Below are positions 1 to 10,534 of a DNA stretch of 64,000 nucleotides, piece by piece. The position numbers and the translations under genes were made by a program. The notes under the pieces are model-generated. The model made no database searches and was not told the DNA's origin. It saw nothing but the letters and a program-made list of their open reading frames with translations. Numbering within the stretch: the stretch's first letter is position 1; every line of letters begins with the position of its first letter. Origin of the DNA: Romanomermis culicivorax (Eukaryota > Nematoda > Enoplea > Mermithida > Mermithidae); the NCBI GenBank assembly GCA_963922205.1, contig CAWUHX010000237.1, positions 124,001 through 188,000 on the forward strand. The letters are read 5' to 3'.

Positions 1-88
1 TGGTGGACCAGGTTCCATTCTTGATAGGTAGGATTTTTCTGTAAGGGCCATGCCGCGCTTTTAAAATGTACTGGTTGGCTTTCTCAAG

Positions 89-1109
89 CACCGTTTTTTT
101 TCCTCAAATGGGGTCTTTTGAGGAAAAAAATTTCGAAATGAGGAAAAAAATTTTGGGTATGGTTCTCATTGAGGAAAAAATTTTGGGGAATTCCAAACCG
201 AAAAGATGCGTTCTGGTGGACTTGAAATTGTCAAAATCTCAAAATTTTCCGGCGCTTCGCGCCGGTCACGGGTACAATCTTGACTATTTTCTATCAGGCG
301 CGGCCATTAGCATATCTACTTCGACTTACTAATTAATGCTCAACAGTTTCTATCAATCAAGTTAGCTCGTTTCATTTTCTAATCGTTAACAGTCAATTAT
401 GTCGCCCAATATTGAGATTTTTCATCAATTTTCTCAATTTTTTCTCTCGCTCGATGTATGGAATTTTTTAAACGTCTTCAACCTAAACTTTTGCGTTTAT
501 TGAAGATAGAAATTGAAGACATCATTCTAGACTGCGATTTTCGAACTTCTGTTTATGAATATCTGTTGGAGAGATTTATTTTCCAGCGTTTTAGAATATA
601 AAAACTGAAAAATTTTCCCGGCGCCTGGCGCCGGAATGGGAAACAAATTATACTTCATGAGTCGGATTTTAATTTATTTCCCAACGTTGTGAAGGTTCAA
701 TTTCTAGCGTTGTAGAAAGTGAAAATCCAAAAAATTTTCCGGCGCTCCGCGCCGGACGAAGGACTTAATAAAATTAGATGATTCTAATGAGAGCCATAGA
801 AATGTTAATAGCGGATAAATTCTCGAAAACTCTATCGCTATTCGTTAACATTCTTCACCCGCCCCTGTAGAACACCAATATATTCTTCATGAGCTCATTT
901 TGGCTAATATAACTAGGATTTTCTCATTTTTGCAGGTTTCTGACTCCAAATACAACAAAATGCATGGGTATGCTCCAAAAATGCATAAAAAAGCATCCGT
1001 AGCCACATTATAAGCGTTTTTAAAAATGTGGAAAATTTTTGGAAAATGAGGAAAAAAATTTTGGGTCCGGTTCTCATGTGGAAAAAATCTTCGAGGAAAA
1101 AAAACGGTG
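89..1109. mobile_element. Non-autonomous inverted-repeat element with 8-bp TSD
   Basis: The ends are perfect 17-bp inverted repeats, CACCGTTTTTTTTCCTC at 89-105 and its complement at 1093-1109. Both are flanked by the same 8-bp word TTCTCAAG (81-88 and 1110-1117), a target-site duplication of the length made by hAT-type transposases. Next to the tips are repeated GAGGAAAAAA words (about 120-185 and 1048-1100). The interior holds three GC-rich hairpins of the CCGGCGC-loop-GCGCCGG type (about 249-266, 617-635, 738-755). Open frames inside show no recognisable protein, so the element would need a transposase from elsewhere. Confidence 0.8.
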
Positions 1110-1232
1110 TTCTCAAGTGTCAAGCTATACTTGAAAAAGTCCAATTTAAGCAAATTTGAGAGTTTCAGCAAAAATATACTCGTTCCCGAAGTAGATATGC
1201 TAACGGCTGCGCGCCTGATAGAAAATAGTGAT

Positions 1233-2229
1233 CAGCGTTTTTTTTTGTGCACGGACATTTGTGCCAATTGGCACAAGAGGCCAAAAAAATTTGTGCCAAT
1301 GGCACAAAAAAATTTTTTTTACTAGAAACATGAGGTTGTAAAGTGGAGTGACTTTGATCAGGGGCGACTTTGATCAGCTTTTGCTGAGTAGATCCCCTGC
1401 TGTGAGGTTGCCTACACAGTGAGAATGACGTGCTGATCTCAAATAGTTATCAAATGCCATACTCTGATCAAAGTCACCCCACTTTACCTCACTGAAAAGT
1501 GCGGAAAAGTTTTGGGCCAAAATTTTGATAAAAATTTAACGTTTAACGCATTAATTTTTGTAAAAATCGTGCCCAACTTATTTTTCAGCTAAGCATATCA
1601 GTGAGACAAGAAAAAACTGTGCGACAAAATTGTTCACGAAAACCCAAAAAAATGAAATGCTGAAAAAATTTAAATAGCTCTAGAATTGTTCAGGAAGTTT
1701 AAATTGATTCAATTTTCGACTACGAATATCTATGTATGTATATTTAACAACAATGTAAAGACTAGAGAAAATAAAGTCGAAAATTCAGTAAATTTTCGAT
1801 CCAAACATTGTACGATTGTCAACAATATCGGTTTTTCTATTTGAATCAATCAACACAAAAAGTAAGAATTCCAGTTTTAAATCCGAATCTGACTGAATTC
1901 GCAGAGAATATTCAGAATTTCTTTTCACTTATCAGTCTTGACAGCCTATAAAGTTTGCTGCAACGATACTAATACACTGCTCGTAGAGAAATCGTTCGCG
2001 TTCGGGTCGAATATACGAATAGGAAATATTATATCCATTGACTCGGCGTGGCGCGAAGCGCCGAAAATTTTTTGCATTTTCAGCCCCTAAAACGTCTGAA
2101 AATTAAGGAAATTTAATGTTTGACCAGCCAAAATTTTTGTGCCAATTGGCACAAACGCTCAAAATTTTTTGTGCCATTCCAAATTTTTTTGTGCCAAAAA
2201 CCATGTTTTGGCACAAAAAAATAACACTG
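1233..2229. mobile_element. hAT-like non-autonomous element, GTGCC-palindrome family, 8-bp TSD
   Basis: It begins CAGCGTTTTTTTTTGTGCAC and ends in the complement of a CAGTGTTATTTTTTTGTGCC-like tip. Both sides carry the perfect 8-bp duplication ATAGTGAT (1225-1232 and 2230-2237). CAG...CTG ends and an 8-bp TSD fit the hAT superfamily. Subterminal sequence is built from palindromes such as TTTGTGCCAATTGGCACAAA (about 1258-1315 and 2138-2215). A GC hairpin lies at about 2044-2063. The ends and subterminal DNA match the 49,689-54,417 element in opposite orientation, so this looks like an internally deleted derivative. No transposase frame is seen. Confidence 0.8.
1331..1491. mobile_element. 161-bp MITE nested in the 1233-2229 element
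   Basis: Terminal inverted repeats begin TGAGGTTGTAAAGTGGAGTG on the left and TGAGGTAAAGTGGGGTG on the complement of the right, followed by ACTTTGATCAG on both sides. The homologous end of the related element at about 54,240-54,417 (opposite strand) lacks this block: there AGAAACA and CTGAAAA are separated by only TTA. That gives a natural empty site. No clean target duplication is visible, so the superfamily is not assigned. Confidence 0.75.
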
Positions 2230-2427
2230 ATAGTGATTATGATACATATGACCGGCGCGGAGCGTCGGGAAATTTTGCGATTTTGACCTTTTTCAAGTCC
2301 ACCAAAACGCATCTTTTCGGTTTTGAATTCCCCAAAATTTTTTCCACAATGAGGACCATACCCAAAATTTTTTTCTTCATTTCTAAATTTTTTTCCTCAA
2401 AAGACCTTATTTGAGGAAAAAAAGTTC

Positions 2428-3853
2428 CCTGCAGAAAAAAACGCCAAGTGCAAATATTTTAAGTCTACAGTGAACTTCAATTGTGTTGCTTTCATTAAGC
2501 CATACTTATAGACTTTTTGATGTCTAGTGATGAAGTTGAAACACTATCGCCGTATCGGGGACATACTCAATGATCGACATTATATTCATTCAAGTGTTTT
2601 TAACCCACAATTCAGCGGTTTTTCATCCGTTTGTTGTATTAAGCTTCACTTCGAGGACGCTGCGACAAATTATTGAAGCAGGTTCAACTCGAACCGTAAT
2701 TAGTGAAATGTTTCATACTGTGGAGAAAGCGATATGTATTTTTCTTTACAAGGAGGAGGCTAAAATCATGAAAAAAATTATGGTCATTCATTTTTTGAGG
2801 AACTACCTGATGACATACATATCTTGACAATTTTTGTTATGGATGGAAATTTCAGTCGTTCATGGTCGCTCCGATTCTCACGTATTGGAACTGATTGTGA
2901 TGGCATCGCTGCATATCTATTATTTACAGGATAAAAAAGACATTTTATTACTTGCAATGAACTTAATTGTTGTTTGTGGTTTTTCTCAAACACGCAAAAC
3001 TTTTTACCTGAAAATTTGATGATGATGCGATATCTGACAAAATATGTTTATGCAGAGAAAAACAAAAGTGCGCTAATTTTTCCGCGCTGAAATGTCTCGA
3101 AGCGAAATCGGCCGCAGTTTCTCATATGCCCATATGGAAAATCGATAACTATGTATGCGTTTCATTTTTAGTTAGTTGTGTGTTTAGAGTGAAATTGGTG
3201 AACAGTCACTATTTGAGGATTCCATCTGCTGCCCAATGTGTGATTTATTTTTTGTGAAACTGTGGTTACCTGGATACAAATATTCAGAGCTATAAAAATG
3301 TCAACAAAAAATTGACATCCCATACGGCGCGCATCTAATCACCATGCCGGTTTTATTGTCACCACCACAGAATTGTTATTTATTGAATGATAAAAACATC
3401 CCGAAACTAGTTTTCAAAAATAATGGAAGATGATTCATAATCAAAATTTTGTTCAGCTGTGTTGTCGTTTTATTTTCTAAATTGACTTTTTTTGATCATT
3501 GTTAATTTTTTCAAAAACCTTGTCGTGTATGAATGATGTCTAAAAATCCAGATTTTTATTCCAAACGCCAAAAACCGAGGAATTTTTCTCATGTCCAGGA
3601 TATATCTTTGAAAGCAAAAGTCCTATAGTCGAATTTTTTAGAGTAGGAAATTTTCCATGGTAGAAAGTTTACTGTATTTAACGTGTCTTCTTCACTATAC
3701 TTTCTCATGCAACATGTTCATAGAGTAATCGATAAAAAATTTTTTAGAAACTTGAATCTTGCGTTTACAATATCACTATCGAACTTTTACTATTTCGGAG
3801 CTTCACATTAAAATTTTATGTATTTTGAAAGGGTATTGGGAAAATACTTTTAG
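2428..3853. other. AT-rich intergenic DNA upstream of the kelch-like gene
   Basis: No gene, RNA gene or clear repeat is supported here. Open frames around 2570-3019 are short, lack splice-flanked exon composition and resemble nothing recognised. The last part should contain the promoter of the downstream gene, but no defined element was identified. Confidence 0.4.
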
Positions 3854-3854
3854 A
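3846..3854 (+). promoter_or_regulatory. Possible trans-splice acceptor before the kelch-like gene
   Basis: A TACTTTTAG acceptor-like stretch ends at 3853, 17 bases before the ATG at 3871, with no upstream exon evident. In nematodes this arrangement is typical of spliced-leader addition. It supports 3871 as the start; the trans-splicing itself is inferred. Confidence 0.4.
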
Positions 3855-3870
3855 TTAGGATACAAAAAAT

Positions 3871-6800
3871 ATGTCGACCGGTTGGGATCATATAGAAAAA
3901 AACGCCGTCAAATTCCCGGAAAAATTGCAGGACGACGAATATCGCGACACGTTGAAGACGGTTTTTACTAACGACGGAAAATTGCATTTTTTCGGCGAAA
4001 AAGGCGTCGATCCGACCAACCCCAATTGGCACGAAACAACGTTGGTCGGGTCATTTTTGAGCACTTACGATTTAACGAACAAAAAATGGTTGCCGTTGAA
4101 AAATATAGCTCCTTTCGATAAGGTAAGCGATACAGTATGGCGGTAGAGTTTGTACATCATACAAGTTGCGAGAGTGGATAACTACAGTAAGCAGAGCTTT
4201 ACCCGAAAAATTCTTACTCGTGTACGTCCAAATATATCCCAAACTAGAAGTGCCATAGCTCATTTTTGAAATTCCAGATAGACAAAGGAGAAAGTAGGTT
4301 CATTTTGACGGGCGATTTTCACATAGTGTAAAACTTTGTACAGTAACAAAATATAAATTTCTTGAGTGGCCAACATCAACAACATTAAGTTTTTTATCCT
4401 TTTTTGATTTTGACAGGACTGGGACTCGCTACGGGATTAGACCAGATTATTGGAGAATACTTTCAGTCGGCCTGCTCCTCGCTGGTAGATGAGAATGTTT
4501 TTTTGATTCAAGATACTATTTTTTTGACTTAAACTTACTTTCATCGGTTAGCCATAGCCCATAGTATCCGCAATATATCTCTGAATTACATCATGAAGAG
4601 GGCTTTAATCGTCGAATTCTGATCCACAATTTGTCAATAAATAGTAATTATTAACCAATAACCTCCAGAAAGACAACTCATTTCACGAGCTTCAAAGTTT
4701 TTATTCAAATTTGAATTGATTCGTTTACTTTTCCCTCACTGTTAGATAGTATCACAATAGAGTAGAATCTGATTGGCAGCAGAGTTTCGCAAGAAACTGA
4801 CTGAAAAAACGTGAACTTTCTCCAAAAGTATTATTCTGATTTGCTGATCGTGTCTTTTGAGTAAAAGATTGCATGGTAAAAAGTTTGTATAAACGATTTC
4901 CATGACGTAAGTGGGTTTTGGCACTTCTATCAATTCAAGACGCATTTTACAAAAAACCAATTATAAATTCCATTCGAACATGACTGCTGATAATAGAAAG
5001 TGAAAAAACACGTTTTTCATCAAATAAAATTTCATAATGTGTTGCAAAGAATTCCATATTCTCACAGTTTTACTAGATTTAGTTGTCATCGAATTAACTA
5101 ACGTTATTATGCGAATAATTTGTTCGATCCTGGAGGATGAATTTTATACGTAAGATTCTACAAGATTCCTCTGACTTGAAAAACCGTCCAAGTTTCATCT
5201 GTTTTAAACTTTGACCAAGTAAAAAAATGAATACATTTCTGATTTCATCTCGAAGTTAACAAAAAAACGTGTTTTTTTTGTTCTAAAGTTTGAAAATAGG
5301 GTACAAGACTATCATTTCCCTCATTAATTCTTACATTACTTTAAAAACAGATTAAGAACTGCTACTGCTCAGCTATTTTTTTGATCATGTAAACTTCCAG
5401 GAAGACTACATAGCAATATTTCTATTGTTAAACTAATTGTTTAATGCTACAGCTGAATTCATATTACAGCTCTCTTGAACTGTGGACTTGAAACCACAAA
5501 TCAAGGGTTCCATGAACATCAGGAGTTTACAGTTGTATGGAGATGTTTCATGATGCAGTTGAAGGAATAGCATTCAAGAAATGATTTGGAAAGTAAATTT
5601 GCAGCAATCAGCCTCTAAAATGCAGGAAAAGACACCTTTTCAGTATTCGACTCCCAAATTTTTGATGCTCGGTTCAGAAGAATTTCACTAGTACGTAGCC
5701 GTATGCCTTGAATTTTTGAATCTCAAAATCTTGCACGTACAAGTACAGTAAGATTGAGTTTTATGTATTTTCAGTCAACCACTATTTTTTTAAATTTTTT
5801 TGTAATCAAATTTTAGGGCCATTGGTTCCAAAATTCGATCAAAATTAGCCTCAAAACGACATACTTATTTACAAACGAAAAATTTTCTAAAAAATAATCT
5901 TTCGAATTTTCTTCGAAGGGTTTCTGAACTGCTTCTGTATGAAGTTACTGTAAATGTCAATCAAACGTTGGCAAGTAAAGTTACGGTAACTAAGATACAG
6001 TAAGCAGATTCTGACTTTACTCTTGAATTCTTCTCAAGTAGAACTATACTTTTCAGTACGTCATTCCGAAAAGCAGATCCTGATTTTCCTCTTGTGTTCT
6101 TTAAAAAGCAAATTCTGATCTTCCCTTAGAGTATTTATTTTTAGCGAATTCTAAACTTTCTCTTGAGTTCTTCTCATAGAACTAAATTTTTCAGTATATG
6201 TCATTCCCAAAAATATCTACAGGATCTGAAACATCGTGATTTCATCTTCGCCGTTGAAGATCAAATATTTCTATTCGTTTATTCGAAATGCGGTGGATAT
6301 CTAAAATTGTTCCAATGGAAAAATGATAATTGGAATTTGGAAATCAAAATTGATGACACTTGCTGTAAGGCAGCGTTGAACAAAAAGTGCAGCGAAGTAA
6401 GAATTGCTACAGTAAGATTTTTGTGATTCTTGCTCATCGAAAACCGGAGCCTCGTATATGTACAGTCTACAGTATTTTCAACATTGAAGATAAAAATTTC
6501 GGTTTGCAAGAAGTATCGAAAATTTTTCTGACATCACATCTTGCTGACGTCACACTTTTGAATACAGTATGATGCTTCATATTTTCGATTAGCAAGGAGT
6601 ATTGAGAAATGCATTCACTCTCTGTCCTGGTTACTGTATGGTTTTCTTTGGAACTGTAAACTATAGAGTAATCAGTTTTCAGTCCATCGAAAGTCTAGAA
6701 TTCAATTTTTTACCTACAACCGACGGATTCTACGCCGCTTACGAACAAGAATCGGTTGTGCACGTCGTACGATTAATGGTCAATTTAGGCTCGGCCAGTG

Positions 6801-9800
6801 GAACTACGTCCGCCAAATGCGTCGAAGTGGCCAAATGGGACATATCCGAAAGTTTCCGCGTCGGCGGTCACCTTACGTCTATGGCTTTCAGCATCGATCA
6901 TCGGAAAATTTTCCTGTGGGGCGGCGAGCAAGGCTGTGGTTTTTGGTGAGGGTGAAATGACAGGTGGCAGGAAGGAATGAGGATATATTACCGTAATCTA
7001 AACAAATCTTACTCAGTGTACTTGCATTTAGTGCTAGTGTTGCTAACAGTATGAAATTTTCTTCTACAGTTTGCAAAACAGACCAGGCGATTCGAATTCT
7101 CTGCATTTTATATCAAAGTTATAGCAATTGGGAGTTTTATATTACAGTAACCAGAACCAATCTAGATCCCAATGTTCTTAAATTCAGGGCCGGATGTACT
7201 GCGGTATGAAATTTCATGCCATAGCATGCAAAAAATATCAAGCGATTATAATTCCTCGCATTCAGTATCAAAGTTCCGACCGTATAAAGTTTTATATTAC
7301 AATAACCAGAGTAAATTTGGGTTTCAGTTTTTTTTCATTTAATGCCAGAATTACTTAAGTATGAAATGTTATTTCATAGTATGAAAAACGGATCAAACGA
7401 CTTCAATTGTTTGCATTTATATAGTCTGTTTTTCTTGAAATCTCCTAAATTATGAAAGTGGAAAGCAAGTAGTATTTTAGATTCCCACGATTTGCTGCTG
7501 AACAATATACCATAGGACTGAAAACTTGTGAGCATACTGGCCTAACCTTTAACAATCTTTCGGGTGAAAAATTTTACAATAAGCACTCTATGTAAACGAT
7601 TTTGATGACATTGCTGATTTGTGTCACTTTTCTATTTGGAAGCATTTTATAAAAAATAGACTATAGTATCAAAGTTCAAACGGTTGTCTTATGGTATAAC
7701 ATACAAAATTTTTTTCATTTTTCGAAATGTTATAACATAGGACTATGGACTATGTTATAACATATGACATACAACATTTTTTTCATTTTTCGACATGTTA
7801 TAACATACTGACATCTTATCACATAGTCCTATGTAATAATATGTCCCATGCTTTAATATACCCAATGTTATATCATATACAATCTAATAAACCATGTTAT
7901 AAGATACCCAATATTATAAGATGAGGAGCTATGTTATAGCACAGGGTATGTTATCACACAGTTTATGTTATAACATGGGGAGGTATGTTATAACACAGAG
8001 CATGTTATAACCTGAGGAGGTATGTTATAACTTGAGGTGTTTTATAATATAGTGTCACACATCATAAAATATACCACATTAAAGAATATACATGTAACAA
8101 CATACCTCATGTTATAACATATCTCATGTCATAACATATCCCATGTTATAACATATGTCATGTTATATATTTCACAACACACAAAATATAGCTGCCTCTT
8201 AAAATATATACTTTTGAAGCAAAATACGACCTTAGCGCCATATACAGCAATGTATTAACATGATGTACGTTAAATATACCTACGGTATCACGCCGTATGT
8301 TATAACATGGGCCTATGTTATAACAATGGCCTTCAGTATAAGAATGACCTATGTCATAACATAAAAAAGGTTTTTTTTCCAAAAAGTTTTCTATATTGAA
8401 GCCATATGTTATTGCATAGTCTTTTGCTACAACATAGCCCTATGTTACAACATATTAAATTTTGTTTTTCAAAAAACTTGTATATGTTATAACACTGGAT
8501 ATATTTTAATGTGAGATACGTTATAGTATGGGATATGTTATAACGTGCGACATATTAACATAGGATACATTGTTGCAGGGAACGCGTTATAGTGTGGGAT
8601 ATGCTATAACGTGGTATATATGTTATAACATGGGATATGTTATAATACGGGATATTTTATAATGTGTGATATGTTATAGCAGAGTATATGTTATAACATG
8701 GGATAAGTTATACTCTTTGAAAATGCGAGCACCGTGAGCCCGAATATCTAGTGAAATAGTTAAAAAGTTTGATTCATCTGACGAAATTTCCTTCCAATGA
8801 CAGAAATATTGAAAAGTTCGAGAAATCAAGTCATTCTACAGTCAGATGACCATACTGATAATGAGTTACTTGTCTTTCAAATTATATGAGAATGAATATA
8901 GAAAAAGCTATTGGAGACTGTAATTTTAATGACTAATAAAAGAAGGTTCCTCCTAATTTTGCTTTACACAGATATTCTGATGCTCCCAGGTAAATCAGGG
9001 GCCCAGAGTCACTCAATTTCGAGAGGATAAAGAAGGAAGTTTGATCACCGTAGATTCAGCTTTATTCTTTTCGAATAGGCTCTTAGGCTTGTTGATAGGC
9101 TCTTATCAGAATTTTAACTGCAAACGAAATTTTCATTGACGAAAATTGTTCCTGAAAACAATTCAGCTGTTAACAGTAAGTTAGCACCAGTTACCGTAAC
9201 TACACGTCGATGAAATTTTGAGATTGAAGTTACAGTAAGATAATTCTCTTGAAAGCGGAACTTGAACAAGTTTCTGAAACGTAGTATCAAAAGTTATACC
9301 CGCAGCTCCTGTAGAATTTTTCACTTGAAAATTGTTAGAGCCTATTCATTTTAAAAATGGAACGCAGATTTGATTCAGAAAAAATAGTAAGTCTATTACT
9401 GTAACTCAATGAGATAAATGTTCTCGTGCATCAGCGACAAGAAAGCCGATTGATTATTTCCTCCAAAAAAAAGGTCAAATGAACTCATGTGTTGGAAACA
9501 TGTAATATTCTAAATTAAAAATGGACAATCAAAATGCCGTTACTTCGATTTTGGTCATCCCTTTGCAATAAGGCAATTCGCACTTTTTCTACAGTATAAA
9601 GTTGTCGACAAGAATTTAGTGTTAAATTAAACTTATTTTTTCTTGTCACTGCATTTTCCATTTGATTGTAAATGCACTATAATAGAGCATTGTTTAGAAC
9701 CAAAGGGGGAAATACTACTTGCTTTTCAAGCAGCTAAAAGTTGCATAATAATGAACTAGGTATAAATACAGTAATTTGCTCGTGCATCAGCGACAAGCAG

Positions 9801-10534
9801 GCTAATTGATAATTTTCTCCAATAACATGGTCAAGTGCACTTTTGTGTTGGCAACATAATCTATTCTAAATCAAAAATGGACAATCAAAATGCCGTTTCT
9901 TTGATTTTTGTCATCCCTCTGTAATAAGGTAATTGTATTTTTTCTACAGTATAGAGTTCTCCACTTCTTAAGCATTGTGTTCAAATTGAACCTACTTTTT
10001 CTTGTCGCTGCATTTGTCATTTGATTGTGAATGCACTATAACAGAGCATGGTTTAGCACCAAAGTGAGAAATACTACTTGCTTTTCAACCAGCTAAAAGT
10101 CAAATATTTCCTACGTAAAAAATACAACTTGACATTACTGTCTTACAATTTTTGTAACCGATAGGTGGAAACCCGAAAAAGTTCACTTCGCCCAACTCGA
10201 ACCAGGTAAAGTGGTCGATGTCAAATTACTCCCCGACCTGGCCGTTCAGTTAAAGCCTCCCTACGCCTACGGCGGCCCGCACCGCACCCTTCAATGGCAA
10301 AATACGTTAATTATGCTGGGCGGCAGTTCGGCGGTTGGTTTGAGCCAATTGAAAGATAACCCGGAAATTTGGGCCTTCGATTTGTCGAAAAATCAATTCA
10401 GAAAATTGAATTTGTCTATGCCGACCGATTTCCCATTGTACAGATGTTCATTCGCTGTGGATTACGGTAAAGGCGACGTTTACGTTTGTGATAAAGTGAA
10501 GGGCATTTATAAATCCAATGTAAAAAATTTGTGA
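3871..10534 (+). CDS. Kelch-like beta-propeller protein, four exons
   Basis: Predicted exons are 3871-4122, 6223-6396, 6683-6945 and 10165-10534. Junctions are GT..AG (donors GTAAGC, GTAAGA, GTGAGG; acceptors CTACAG, TTTCAG, GATAG) and phases agree (0, 0, 2), giving a closed 1,059-base frame of about 352 residues ending in TGA. Exons are clearly GC-richer than the introns. The protein has blades that pair a short strand with an aromatic-rich motif, such as FLSTYDLTNKKWLPL in exon 1 and IMLGGSS...IWAFDLSKNQFRKL in exon 4. This is typical of kelch or kelch-like beta-propellers, which usually act as protein-binding platforms. There is no signal peptide, so it is probably cytoplasmic or nuclear. 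No BTB or other partner domain is visible, and the binding partner cannot be inferred. The propeller assignment is from pattern only; intron 3 (3.2 kb) is repeat-laden. Confidence 0.72.
4123..6222 (+). other. Intron 1 of the kelch-like gene
   Basis: This is 2.1 kb of AT-rich sequence without a supported gene. Near its 3' end (about 5995-6210) is a degenerate duplication of about 130 bases that repeats an ACTCTTGAATTCTTCTC-like segment followed by a TTTTCAG-GTCATTCC acceptor-like segment, at about 6044-6068 and 6178-6206. The frame-consistent acceptor is the CTACAG just after the second copy. Confidence 0.5.
7680..8720. repeat. Palindrome array built on ATGTTATAACAT
   Basis: Dozens of copies of the self-complementary word TGTTATAACA, usually extended to ATGTTATAACAT, occur every 10-40 bases for about 1 kb, separated by short degenerate linkers (GGGATATG, CCCATG, GGCCTATG). 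Variants TATAACATA and ATGTTATAGTA blend into the array. Spacing is irregular, so it is not a simple tandem satellite. Every unit can pair with every other, so the block could fold extensively as single strand or transcript. Confidence 0.75.
9418..9720. repeat. Interspersed repeat copy 1 (GTGCATCAGCGACAAG family)
   Basis: It shares GTGCATCAGCGACAAG, AAATGGACAATCAAAATGCC, TTTTTCTACAGTATA and CTTGTCGCTGCATTT-like blocks in the same order with 9777-10090, and more weakly with 31225-31480. Order and spacing are conserved, but no flanking duplication was found. Confidence 0.6.
9777..10090. repeat. Interspersed repeat copy 2 (GTGCATCAGCGACAAG family)
   Basis: This is a diverged direct copy of the preceding repeat, about 360 bases downstream. 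Both contain near-identical CACTATAA-AGAGCAT and GAAATACTACTTGCTTTTCAA-like segments at the right side. Local duplication or two insertions are both possible. Confidence 0.6.

Larger units (their letters stand above)
1177..2427. mobile_element. Truncated inverted relative of the 89-1109 element, split by an insertion
   Basis: Bases 1177-1232 plus 2238-2427, read on the complementary strand, match roughly 95-325 of the first element: the same GAGGAAAAAA words, the CCGGCGC-type hairpin at about 2251, and the stretch containing AGATATGCTAA. The match is interrupted exactly where the 1233-2229 element sits. This is therefore an older partial copy in opposite orientation that received a later insertion. 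Confidence 0.65.
6946..10164 (+). other. Intron 3 of the kelch-like gene, packed with repeats
   Basis: This 3.2-kb intron contains a palindrome-rich block at about 7680-8720 and two diverged copies of a ~300-base interspersed repeat (about 9418-9720 and 9777-10090). No coding exon is supported in it: splice phases of exons 3 and 4 join directly as TG|G. Confidence 0.6.

Noticed and set aside
66..332. 88-codon frame at the left edge
   Set aside because: Runs through the element tip, GAGGAAAAAA words and a GC hairpin; the inverted copy at 2240-2427 does not keep the frame.
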